64,000 bases of DNA, from positions 1 to 64,000 of the forward strand of contig JAQGDQ010000993.1 of the NCBI GenBank assembly GCA_030141605.1, in the 5' to 3' direction. Made by a program: the position numbers and the translations under genes. This document shows, one piece after another, positions 34,055 to 44,259 of this stretch (positions within the stretch are counted from its first letter, which is position 1; each line of letters opens with the position of its first letter). Origin of the DNA: Tubiluchus corallicola (taxonomy: Eukaryota; Priapulida; Priapulimorpha; Priapulimorphida; Tubiluchidae). The notes under the pieces are model-generated. The model did no database searches. It worked only from the letters and a program-made list of their open reading frames with translations, and was not told the origin of the DNA.

Positions 34055-34436
34055 CTTGAAATAAATCTCCAATGCCCGGGCGTCCAAAACCGGCAAAGTC
34101 GGCAAGACTGACGCCTTTTCCTGCTCCAAACGATAGTGGAGGTGAGTTATATGGATTGTAAACCTTTCCAAGTGGATCAAGTCCAAAGTTTCCTCCAATG
34201 TACGGTGGTTGTTTTGGACCGGAATCCGCCTCCACTTTCAATGGCTTCGTTGGATCGTAAAAGTGACCTCGACGATAATCAGCTCCCGTAAACTGAGTGA
34301 GATGAAAAGGGACTCCCAGCTGATACCAAAGAGGAATGGGTCTTTCTATGATTGTTGTAGTTGCAGGTGCTGCTGGTGCTGCTGATGCTGCTGAAACCAC
34401 CAGCAGGAGGAGCAATGTCGAAATTCCGCTCAACAT
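34055..34436 (-). CDS. Secreted EGF-domain protein, first coding exon, left copy
   Basis: Begins with a clear signal peptide (MLSGISTLLLLLVVSAASAA, then PAAPATT). About 100 residues of Pro/Gly/Tyr-rich sequence follow that I do not recognise (IERPIPLWYQLGVPFHLTQF, YIGGNFGLDPLGKVYNPYNS). The donor TTTCAAG/GTAAGAC at 34055 leaves phase 1. The full protein is 200 residues. The composition suits an extracellular matrix protein. This copy lacks the TATA box seen at 36726, because homology to the promoter side ends at 35270; its expression is therefore doubtful. Confidence 0.85.
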
Positions 34437-34451
34437 TTTTCACTTTCAAAT

Positions 34452-35036
34452 CTGAAAATTTTTAGACATCTAAGATTTCACCATGTGTGAAATTTCAACT
34501 CAATTAGATAACTATGCGTTTGTAGCAAAATGGCTGTCGAATATTGCGAGTTCTGTAGGCTTGCAATTCAAAGATATGAAGTGCTGTTTGTGTGATTTGT
34601 TTGCACTTCGTATAATAAAGCATTTAAAACAAAATTAAAATCACTAATATTAACCAGATATGAAATACCATCACACCAGTACGACAACATACACACTAAT
34701 TCAGAATTCATATATCCATGGCCATGTTAATTAAATCATAGTTTTTCATTTTTTGTGCATAGTTGTAAATACGTTTGATTTTTTCGTCGCTACTTTCCAT
34801 TACTGCACAGTAGTTTAGATTGCACCGACGCATTTGCCTTTAGCAGTGTAAGTTTTTATTAACTAACACTGATTGATCATCTCAGTAAAGTAAAGTTTTT
34901 ATCAGTGATTATCAATGTATTTTAATGGCAAATAAAGATTATTATATGTATATATAATATAATATATAATATATAATATATAAAATATAATAGATAATAT
35001 ACAATATATAATATAATATATAATAGATAATATACA

Positions 35037-35086
<50 letters not shown>

Positions 35087-35176
35087 CCCGAACGACAAGT
35101 CAACGAACAAAACCTCAAAAAGGCAGTGAGACTGACAGCTGATTATGTACAAAAAGTTCAGAATTTAATTGCTTAC
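34452..35176 (-). other. Intron 1 of the EGF-domain gene, left copy
   Basis: The intron lies in the 5' UTR, between the non-coding exon and the ATG exon. It includes a TATATA-rich block at 34945-35083. Confidence 0.65.
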
Positions 35177-35270
35177 CTTATCTCAACTTCCGGTAAGAGA
35201 TGATCTCCGTATACTTCTCTGTCTTCTGTTGTATTCTTTCTTCTCTCAAAGTTGCTTGCGTTTTGATTTC
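35177..35270 (-). other. 5' UTR exon of the EGF-domain gene, left copy, truncated at palindrome end
   Basis: Mirror of 36752-36845, with donor GATAAG/GTAAGC at its 3' end. The arm stops at its 5' edge, so no promoter is attached. Upstream on this strand is the end of repeat A. Confidence 0.55.
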
Positions 35271-35329
35271 TTGTCCTTTAACCGCTTAAGCACAATAACC
35301 CCCCCCCCCCGGCCACTTACATAAAGCTT

Positions 35330-35935
35330 AAAAAATTTGTCTTGAAATTTTATACCACTTATATACTACCTTTTCGTATGCAGGGCTTGCATCGGCAGTA
35401 ACGCGGTATAAAACGTGTAAATTTAAACTCTCGCGATGACCGTTACGCGCAGCCATTTTAATCGTAGGTCGTTTGAAACAAGTTTTGATAACATTAAGTA
35501 AAGTTTGAAAAAAATCACAGCATGTCATTGTCAATATCTTGTCAATAAGATTAAAAATACGCTTTTGGCTAGTGAGTGGCGCACCCTGGAGGGTGAGTCA
35601 ACAACATTTTACCAATTGGCACAAACATTTTAATTATTATTTCTAGTTACATAAATCTTTCCAGCAGGTAAGTGAAATGCCAGGTAATATAGATTTGCAC
35701 GGAATTTTTTTTGCGTCATAATTTAACATTGCCTTTTCTTCCCCTGATTTACGTGCCGTAGTGACGTCATGTAATGGCGCCGTCGGAACAGTATTGCGGG
35801 AGATTTAAAAGGAAAACAAACGAAAATTCCTTTCAACGCGAGTACGATATGTGCATAAAATTGCTGTAAAGTAGTATAATTTTTAACGCGATTTTTGAAA
35901 CCTACTTCAGGTGCCCCTTTTCTTGTCCTTTAAGC
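35330..35935 (+). mobile_element. Interspersed repeat A, copy 2 (spacer)
   Basis: Same family and orientation as 19757-20440. CTTGTCCTTTAA stands at the palindrome break (about 35270-35281) and again at the end of the element (about 35924), so the element, or an insertion containing it, abuts the left break exactly. Confidence 0.8.
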
Positions 35936-36673
35936 CTTTTACCAAATTATTATTAAAGCTTTCATAAATTCATTTCCAAGAGTTATTCGTGAATTTTATA
36001 GGCTATTCCAATTAATGGTTGCATTGGAAAGGTAAGCGGATGTTTTTTGTAAATATGTATTGTAATTTTATTTATCTAAATTCTCCTTATTCAACAGTCA
36101 AATTTTGGGATTTTGTTAACGGATCCGCTTTCATTTCTCTGATACAGAGATTATAAATGGATTCAGGTATTATAATCGTAATTTAAAGTATTTGAAAAAT
36201 TCTTAGTTATGCCCATAAAACGTCCAGTGTCTAAAAAATTTGTGGTAATTCATATCGGTAAACGTGAAATATAAATACTAAATATTTAACGCTAACTGTT
36301 GGTTAAGGGGCTGGTCTAAGATTCAGTAGAGGCAGGTTGTGATAATAGCACTTAGTACGTTCGAATAACAGCTTTTACAAGTTGAGCTAAGAAATATTTT
36401 TTATCATAGATTCGGGCTCTTTATCATCGTTAGATTTATTTCTATTAAAGATATTGTAGTTTACACTGTGAGTATTAAGCAACACATTAACATCAAGCAC
36501 CCTTTTGATTGTCATTCTGTTGTCATAGATCCGCCTTTTATAGCAGTGTGCCTTGACTGGTACAGCATTGTAAAAATGTCTGCGGTATTTTATAGTAACT
36601 TGTAAGAACTGCTTCCGATAATAAGAAGGAAATATTTAAAATGATTACAACATTATTATTGTTTTTCTTTGAA

Positions 36674-36693
36674 TATTCGCAAAAAGGCGAATA
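36674..36693. promoter_or_regulatory. Small inverted repeat upstream of TATA box
   Basis: TATTCGC, six bases, GCGAATA, about 33 bases before the TATA box. It could be a dimeric factor site; no factor is assigned. Confidence 0.3.
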
Positions 36694-36725
36694 ATCTGAA
36701 TTTTCTTGAAGCGAAACGATTCGTG

Positions 36726-36733
36726 TATAAATA
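36726..36733 (+). promoter_or_regulatory. TATA box of right EGF-domain gene
   Basis: TATAAATA at a distance that would start transcription near 36755, where the 5' UTR exon and the right palindrome arm both begin. It lies in the unique spacer and so exists once. Confidence 0.6.
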
Positions 36734-36751
36734 CCGGAGAGAAAGCTCAAC

Positions 36752-36845
36752 GAAATCAAAACGCAAGCAACTTTGAGAGAAGAAAGAATACAACAGAAGA
36801 CAGAGAAGTATACGGAGATCATCTCTTACCGGAAGTTGAGATAAG
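36752..36845 (+). other. 5' UTR exon of the EGF-domain gene, right copy
   Basis: Purine-rich non-coding stretch after the TATA box, ending at a strong donor, GATAAG/GTAAGC. There is no ATG in frame with the protein; the first is in the next exon. Confidence 0.55.
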
Positions 36846-36937
36846 GTAAGCAATTAAATTCTGAACTTTTTGTACATAATCAGCTGTCAGTCTCACTGCC
36901 TTTTTGAGGTTTTGTTCGTTGACTTGTCGCTCGGGAT

Positions 36938-36981
<44 letters not shown>

Positions 36982-37570
36982 ATATTGTATATTATCTATT
37001 ATATATTATATTATATATTGTATATTATCTATTATATTTTATATATTATATATTATATATTATATTATATATACATATAATAATCTTTATTTGCCATTAA
37101 AATACATTGATAATCACTGATAAAAACTTTACTTTACTGAGATGATCAATCAGTGTTAGTTAATAAAAACTTACACTGCTAAAGGCAAATGCGTCGGTGC
37201 AATCTAAACTACTGTGCAGTAATGGAAAGTAGCGACGAAAAAATCAAACGTATTTACAACTATGCACAAAAAATGAAAAACTATGATTTAATTAACATGG
37301 CCATGGATATATGAATTCTGAATTAGTGTGTATGTTGTCGTACTGGTGTGATGGTATTTCATATCTGGTTAATATTAGTGATTTTAATTTTGTTTTAAAT
37401 GCTATATTATACGAAGTGCAAACAAATCACACAAACAGCACTTCATATCTTTGAATTGCAAGCCTACAGAACTCGCAATATTCGACAGCCATTTTGCTAC
37501 AAACGCATAGTTATCTAATTGAGTTGAAATTTCACACATGGTGAAATCTTAGATGTCTAAAAATTTTCAG
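36846..37570 (+). other. Intron 1 of the EGF-domain gene, right copy
   Basis: Donor GTAAGC, acceptor AATTTTCAG. It contains TATATA-rich sequence at 36941-37075. Confidence 0.6.
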
Positions 37571-37585
37571 ATTTGAAAGTGAAAA

Positions 37586-37967
37586 ATGTTGAGCGGAATT
37601 TCGACATTGCTCCTCCTGCTGGTGGTTTCAGCAGCATCAGCAGCACCAGCAGCACCTGCAACTACAACAATCATAGAAAGACCCATTCCTCTTTGGTATC
37701 AGCTGGGAGTCCCTTTTCATCTCACTCAGTTTACGGGAGCTGATTATCGTCGAGGTCACTTTTACGATCCAACGAAGCCATTGAAAGTGGAGGCGGATTC
37801 CGGTCCAAAACAACCACCGTACATTGGAGGAAACTTTGGACTTGATCCACTTGGAAAGGTTTACAATCCATATAACTCACCTCCACTATCGTTTGGAGCA
37901 GGAAAAGGCGTCAGTCTTGCCGACTTTGCCGGTTTTGGACGCCCGGGCATTGGAGATTTATTTCAAG
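37586..37967 (+). CDS. Secreted EGF-domain protein, first coding exon, right copy
   Basis: The exon starts at 37571; ATG 37586 is its first. It encodes a 20-23-residue signal peptide ending near SAASAAPAAP, then about 100 residues rich in Pro, Gly and Tyr with no domain that I recognise (LTQFTGADYRRGHFYDPTKP; SPPLSFGAGKGVSLADFAGF). There is no cysteine before the EGF exon. The donor CAAG/GTAAGA leaves phase 1. This copy carries the TATA promoter and is the better candidate for an expressed gene. Protein identical to the left copy. Confidence 0.87.
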
Positions 37968-38603
37968 GTAAGACAACATATTTAAAAGCAAAGTACCAAA
38001 ATGCGTAGTACACAAATTACGTATAATATCATTATTTGGAGTAATTGATCCGTACTGTACCGTAGTAGCAGTAGTCAGCTCGTGTGCGTTGATGCAAAAA
38101 AGTTGTTTGAATTAAACAAGACTCAATGAACTGACGGAAACAAGTGATTTATCAATAAACGCAATGTTCTCGTAGACGCTAATAATTCGTCAAAAAACGT
38201 CAAAAAATAAATATGTAGCTTTTAGTTCAGAAAGTTGACCTGATTGGGCAAAACCAATGTAATTTTTGGATTAAGCACGTCAAAATTATCCTAACTCAGT
38301 TAAAAAACTTGAACAATAAATTTAGTGTTGACCAGTGTAATTGACAACAACCACTCACGCCAGTTACTGTATAACGTATTATACTTGTATTGTCCTCGTG
38401 TAGGTGGCAGCACACAGCAACCATCTGCTTAGTTTGATCAGATCACTCACACCAGTTACTGTATAACGTATTATACTTGTATTGTCCTCGTGTAGGTGGC
38501 AGCACATTGCAACCATCTGCTTTGAACAAAATTATAAGCAGCAAAGTTTTCTAAGTTGCCATATTTGTGATGCTTAGACGTGCGATGTCTTTTTTTGTTA
38601 CAG
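37968..38603 (+). other. Intron 2 of the EGF-domain gene, right copy
   Basis: It contains the mirror of the 92-base tandem duplication (about 38350-38518), with several base differences from the left arm. Confidence 0.75.
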
Positions 38604-38824
38604 ATTACAACTGCAAACTGCCGTGTCAAAATGGCGGATTCTGCAACGACTATGATCTAGTTCAAGTTTGCGTCTGTCCGCTCAACTTTGGTGGAATTCT
38701 TTGCGAGATCAACAAAGATGTCGGCTACGGTGTCGAGTCTGCAGTGGGTCCTCTGAGGGTGGTTGCAGAAGCAGCGGTTGGAGGCGGTTGGAGGAGAGGA
38801 CGTAGAAGTGGAAGGAGGGGTTAA
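38604..38824 (+). CDS. Secreted EGF-domain protein, last exon, right copy
   Basis: The acceptor TTTTTGTTACAG precedes 38604; the join restores Asp in Q-DYNCKLPC. A six-cysteine EGF-like domain spans about residues 131-162 of the 200-residue protein, followed by a Gly/Arg-rich C-terminus. No calcium-binding D-x-(D/E) consensus precedes the first cysteine. Phase-1 introns on the 5' side are typical of shuffled extracellular modules. Confidence 0.87.
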
Positions 38825-39106
38825 TCGAAGTCATCAAGTTTTGCAAATAGAGACAAAGCAAATCGTACCTGTTTAGTAACTTGTCGTACCATTGTAGTTG
38901 TTTGCTATGACGTCATTAGGCCTGCCATTAAATCAGCTGACAGTTCTGCAGTGTTTTTTTGCGTATGTATCATAGAATTGTTTAGAATTTGATAGTAAAT
39001 GATAGGGTAGGTAGCTGATAAAGTGAAAGTCTTGATTGATTGAGTGCCGTACAAGAAGAGGAAAGCAGGAAAGTGAAGTTCCCGGATCTAGGAAAGGTTA
39101 CTCAAT
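38825..39106 (+). other. 3' UTR of the EGF-domain gene, right copy
   Basis: It holds a third copy of the hairpin arm sequence, GTCATCAAGTTTTGCAAATA, just after the stop codon. Confidence 0.55.
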
Positions 39107-39162
39107 GTCGTCAAGTTTTGTGAATAAAAATTTCCATCGCTTTATTTACAAAACTTGATGAC
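39107..39162 (+). promoter_or_regulatory. Hairpin holding the poly(A) signal, right copy
   Basis: The arms are 39107-39128 and 39141-39162, 22 bases each, complementary apart from two G.U positions; the loop is 12 bases. AATAAA at 39123-39128 closes the first arm. Folding would hide or present the poly(A) signal. Confidence 0.65.
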
Positions 39163-39345
39163 TTTGATAATCATCGTCATCATCGTCAATCATTGTGCTT
39201 GTTGTCCGTCACCATCGTCATTATCATCACCATCATCATCATCACCGTCATCATCGTCAATCACTGTCATTGTTGTCCGTCACAAATGTCATTATCTTCA
39301 CCATCATCATCATCATCATCAGCGTCATCATCATCAGAGTCATCG
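39163..39345. repeat. Imperfect ATC trinucleotide tract, right arm
   Basis: Mirror of 32680-32860. Confidence 0.8.
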
Positions 39346-39510
39346 TCAGGGCCATTCTGAAAGTAGGCAGCTAACTGATAATATAGTAATGATGTAATAT
39401 CTACGAAAAATGTACATCTACAGGGTATGCGTATAACACGTTTAAGTTATATACGCTAGTATTTAAGTTATATTAATATAACAGTATTTAAAATTAATAA
39501 GTTAAGAGTG

Positions 39511-39770
39511 TATTAAATTATGTGTGTTAATGTGTTAAATTATGTGTGTTAATGTGTTAAATCATGTGTGTTAATGTGTTAAATTATGTGTGTTAATGTG
39601 TTAAATTACGTGTGTTAATGTGTTAAATTATGTGTGTTAATGTGTTAAATCATGTGTGTTAATGTGTTAAATTATGTGCGTTAATGTGTTAAATTACTTG
39701 TGTTAATGTGTTAAATTATGTGTGTTAATGTGTTAAATTATGTGTGTTAATGTGTTAAATTATGTGTGTT
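39511..39770. repeat. 22-base tandem repeat, right arm
   Basis: Mirror of 32253-32512. Same length, but variant units (for example ATGTGCGTTAATG, TTACTTGTG) are placed differently. Confidence 0.95.
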
Positions 39771-40354
39771 AATAACTGTGGCAAAATATCAAGAATGTCG
39801 CAGCGATACAGGTGGTCGGAAATACAGGGTTTTTTATAAAAGAAATGGATCAATTATTGTAGTTGCATTATCTCAAAGACCTAAACCAAGTTTTGAGTTT
39901 TAGGATTATATAATTCCTAAATTTTTCATATAAAGAGTAAGAGATTATAAGAAATAGAGGACTAGAATAGCTGTAAAAATGAGCATTGACTCGTGTAATG
40001 TGCAGGTTTTACAATGCAGTCCAACTGACTGTATAAGTAGATGTCACTATTAGTACTAACGTAGGAAAATGTGATAGATTGTTGACTTACAGGGATTTTA
40101 TACCTTGTTTATCTATGGAACATTTATATGTAGTAAAATGTAAAACTGTGGACCTGACAAAACTGAAATCGATTGATAAATGTGCTCACTCATTTAATGT
40201 TTATTTATTATTTATTTTTATATTTTATAAAGATTTATAATGATGTGTGACGTTGAAACTTACGTGTAAGAAATAAAACTAAAAATAAAATAACATTATT
40301 GTAATGTTTTGAATATAAATTGTGCCTCTTCAAAAATTAGTTCTACATATGATC
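39771..40354. other. Intergenic, nothing recognised (right)
   Basis: Mirror of 31669-32252. Confidence 0.5.
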
Positions 40355-40563
<209 letters not shown>

Positions 40564-40567
<4 letters not shown>

Positions 40568-41124
40568 CGCTCTCTTTCTTTCTCTTAATTTTTCCTCTCT
40601 TCTCCCGGGCTTAACACTCGCATTGTCTACAGTTTTTGCGAAGATAAATACATTCCGACGTCATTTATGATTGATGTCACTAAAATTCGTGAGAAGACTA
40701 ACACACATACGAGCAGAATATACAAATATAGTACAATCATTTAATAACAATCTTCACTGGTGATACTTAGGCCTACCTAATACTTTAATTTTTATACACA
40801 TTTTTCTTTTCTGTTAATGTCTTACACAGTGAATAAGTATGTCATATCCACAATGTAATAAAGAGAAAAGAACATGTATAAAAAATATAAATGTTTTTGT
40901 CAGCATCCCTGGGAAAAGTTGTTTTCAATTATGACAGATTTGCAATTTTCTATATGTTATATAGGCTTATATGTATATATATATGACCTAGGTGTAACTA
41001 TTGCTATCAGAAGGTAAATGTATCAATAACCCGTTTCACACTGCGCATGTGTTTATCGTAAGTTCTGTATACATTAGACAAAAAGACCAGCTAGGCTTAT
41101 TTCACGAAAGCAAAATCAATAGCT
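40564..41124. other. Downstream of POMK, nothing recognised (right)
   Basis: Mirror of 30909-31463. Confidence 0.5.
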
Positions 41125-41865
41125 TTATTTCAACACATTTGAATAAAATATCTTGATTGAATTCAATGATGGTCTCTCTAATGGATTCATGGTTTTACAC
41201 ATCTGGTAAATATTCCAGAGTTTAGTACTTGCAACATATGACATAGATTCTATGTGTTCTGTAGCCGCAGGAGAACCTAAGAAAGACAGGCAAACGTCAG
41301 GAATCTTCCAGATATCTGTCTTCAACTTATACAATCCCTGTTTGTGTGCACACTCGGTAGTGTTACAGTCTGTGTCCTTCCAATGTTTAAACTCGGGCGC
41401 TTCAAACGACCAGTCTCTCTGAAAAGGTTTCCCGTTTCTCCACACACATTCTACATCCGTAGGCTGTACATCGTCTAGGTCGCCTAACACAAGACGAAAG
41501 TTGTCAGTGACGAGGTACTGTGACAAAAGTTTCTCCAAGTCACCCGAATCGCAGAGAAAATAATTCTGCTTATGTAGATAGGCCAGAATGTCTACATAAT
41601 CTATGCACATTTGAACTGCCTTTGTTACCACCATTTTGGCGGGAAACTCGGATAAATGTTTCCACGCATAACGAGCATCTCCATGCTCGTGATATTCAAT
41701 AATAAATACGTGCTTGCTTTGGCAGTAGCCAACAAGCTGTACAAATCTTGGGTTTGGTTGAAATCTTATGTAGTTTTGTAGTATGGTCTTGAAAAGGTAC
41801 TCGTACTTCGCTAAACGCATTTTCACCAGCAATACTGTGTGGTTATTCCACCAAGCAAGCTTAAG
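41125..41865 (-). CDS. POMK: Protein O-mannose kinase, last exon, right copy
   Basis: Mirror of 30168-30908. The same 246-residue POMK kinase segment with CDSGDLEKLLSQYL, LGDLDDV and DIWKIPDV intact and no stop. It differs from the left copy at two conservative residues (RLAKYEYLF here, RLARYEYIF there). The intron upstream has fewer T in the run before the acceptor. The poly(A) signal again overlaps the stop codon. Both copies look functional over this exon. Confidence 0.92.
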   Translation of the reverse strand, partial: LKLAWWNNHTVLLVKMRLAKYEYLFKTILQNYIRFQPNPRFVQLVGYCQSKHVFIIEYHEHGDARYAWKHLSEFPAKMVVTKAVQMCIDYVDILAYLHKQNYFLCDSGDLEKLLSQYLVTDNFRLVLGDLDDVQPTDVECVWRNGKPFQRDWSFEAPEFKHWKDTDCNTTECAHKQGLYKLKTDIWKIPDVCLSFLGSPAATEHIESMSYVASTKLWNIYQMCKTMNPLERPSLNSIKIFYSNVLK

Positions 41866-42118
41866 CTGAAAAGCAAGAATTATTTCGTCAAAAAAACCAA
41901 TTATGATCATTCACAACAATAGCTTCTTCAGACAGTATCAGTAGGAATTTTTTCAGTTTTAAGTTAAATACGATACAAACTGTTTGCTTCTTTTCTTGCT
42001 TGATAGTTTGATCGTGCTGCTTAAATTTGAAAGTTAATAGGTGCAGCAGCAGCAGCAGTTCAGAAGCTTTTTATTTCTCAATTGATAGCTGATAAATGAA
42101 TGATAATCATAATAATAT

Positions 42119-42239
<121 letters not shown>

Positions 42240-42368
42240 TGGAGATAATAATATAATAATGAATGAAACTGGTAACAATGAAGAAAACAAAGAAGGCCAA
42301 ATTATACTTGTGTGTACTCACAAGCGTGGCAGTCAAGAGTGGTCTTAGTGGAGTAACTTATTGTTTGT

Positions 42369-43229
42369 TTAGCAATAGAACAATAATAATTGTTCGGTGT
42401 TTGAAATGAAGTTTTAACCAAGGAAAGACGATGAAATAACTCACTATGCAGAGAGGACACTGAGTGAGACACTGAAGAAGTGGAATGATATGATCACAAT
42501 CAGTGGCTGGAAAATCTCCAACCTTCGTTTTCTTTAGGCTGATGATATGATCCTGCTGGAAAACTCGAAGAAAGAAATACAAGAGATCTTGATGAGGCTG
42601 AAGAAGAATAGTGCTGAAGCAGATCTTAACCTCACTGAGAATAATATGGAAGAGTGAACTAGATAAGTAATTGTGATCAGAGAACAGCACGATATCGTAG
42701 AAAATTTATTCTCGTGGGTAGCCTAGTCTCTATTGACAGAAACAGTAAGAAAGGTTAGCACGTCAGCTTCACTGTGAAAAAGTGAATTAGAGGAAGATCT
42801 GGAAGGATCGTTATTTTTTCATTATAGTCAAGTTAAGGATTCTCTGGAAAATCATCCTGGGCAACTGGATTTCAGGAAAGATGAAAGAGACTATATTGCT
42901 GCCTTTGTGTTCAGGATCAGATAGAGAGAAGGGAAGATTAATCAATAAATCTTGGAGAAGTGAAGCTTTCCAACACCCCTCATTATCCTTGCAGAACAAA
43001 CTCGATATGAAGCAGCATACATCATTCACGAGGACTGCACACTCAAAAAAGACATCCACTAGAAGGGGAGAGGAACATTCAATAACGAGGAAGACAAAGA
43101 AGGCCAAAAAACCAGCGGCTGGATCAGTTAAAGGATGTGGTTGAGGTGGGATCATTGTAGTGGATGAAAGCGAAGGAGAGGGATAGACAATGGTGGAGAG
43201 AGGCGATCTGTGGTGTCATTAGGGATCAT
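42369..43229 (+). pseudogene. Decayed L1-like reverse transcriptase fragment, right copy
   Basis: The plus strand here reads the RT region directly: SGWKISNLRF at about 42502-42531, a six-base interruption containing TAG, then ADDMILLENSKKEIQEILMR from 42538. Stops and frame shifts follow. It ends around 43185-43220 (RQWWR..). Mirror of 28800-29660. Confidence 0.78.
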
Positions 43230-43868
43230 CTGCTCTAGAATGATGAATTCAATATTCATATTATTTTTTTATTTTTCGTTTATTTCAGTACATAAAAAGT
43301 ACCATAGAACAATAAACAAAGCTTAGATAAAAAATCACAATTAAAAAATATTACTACAAGACAAATAAAATAAACATCTTCACAAAGAACAGAGAATTGC
43401 TAAGCTAAATATGTAAAAAAGGGTTATTAAGTATATATTCCCAATGGGCAAAAACATTCGAAGTTAAAATGACATCAGTATTAAGAATAAAACTGAGTAT
43501 GGCTTCATTGATTGAATTTAAATGGCTTCATTGATTGAATTTAAATGGCTTCATTGCTTGAATTTAAAACTCGCTGACGAAGGCTAAACGTATTTTTGTG
43601 TAAAATGACTTTAAAATGACTACAGCCATTTTCGGCACACGATGCTGTGGTGTCCCTACGGTAAGCAAAAAACTTCGATAATGCAAAATAGTAGGCCGCT
43701 TTTAATTTCCTAAGCCAGGCAAAGCCAAACTTGACGAAAAAAATGTGGAAGAGTCAGGAGCAGTCCTGAATTTGAGTCTCCTCCTATTCAACCGAGTTTA
43801 TTCCATAAAGTTAACAATGGCGGGGTTTATTTCATCATTAATAATTGGACTTCTATCACACGTCTCAC

Positions 43869-44005
43869 CTGTTTTGTAGAGCCACGAGTAAACGCACTAC
43901 GAGAAATGTTCAGTTTATTAATGTCACTGCAAGTTAACCAGGGTAAACAACGAGTCATTCCAGGTAGAAGGAACTGCCCATGGCTGCAAGAGTAATTCTT
44001 TATAG
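43869..44005 (-). CDS. POMK: Protein O-mannose kinase, penultimate exon, right copy
   Basis: Mirror of 28024-28160, identical. It encodes the pre-kinase cysteine segment (SCSHGQFLLPGMTRC, LPWLTC). The donor AAACAG/GTGAGA lies at 43869/43868, and phase 0 joins to 41865. Confidence 0.82.
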
Positions 44006-44068
44006 CTGGAAAAATGATACAATAATAAACTGACATGAACGTTGTAGCAGTTAAAGCGTTTACTTGAC

Positions 44069-44259
44069 AACGACGACGACGACGACGACGTTGATGATGA
44101 TGATAACGAAATAACGGAAAGAACTGGGACGGACACAAGATAAGTACTATTCAATTCAATCAATTTATTCCGCATAATAAAGAAATACTTATGCATCACA
44201 AGTACACTTATACAAATCAAATCTTCGCTAATACAATAAAATTAAGATACAATTCGTAA
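44069..44259 (-). repeat. LINE-type tail and trinucleotide run, right arm
   Basis: Mirror of 27770-27960. Confidence 0.4.

Larger units (their letters stand above)
35271..36751. other. Unique spacer between the palindrome arms
   Basis: These 1,481 bases have no mirror partner. The left half (about 35330-35935) is a copy of the interspersed repeat also found at 19757-20440 and 51589-52272. The right half is AT-rich, with no convincing coding sequence, and ends in the TATA-box promoter of the right EGF-domain gene. A run of C lies at 35301-35310. Confidence 0.9.
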
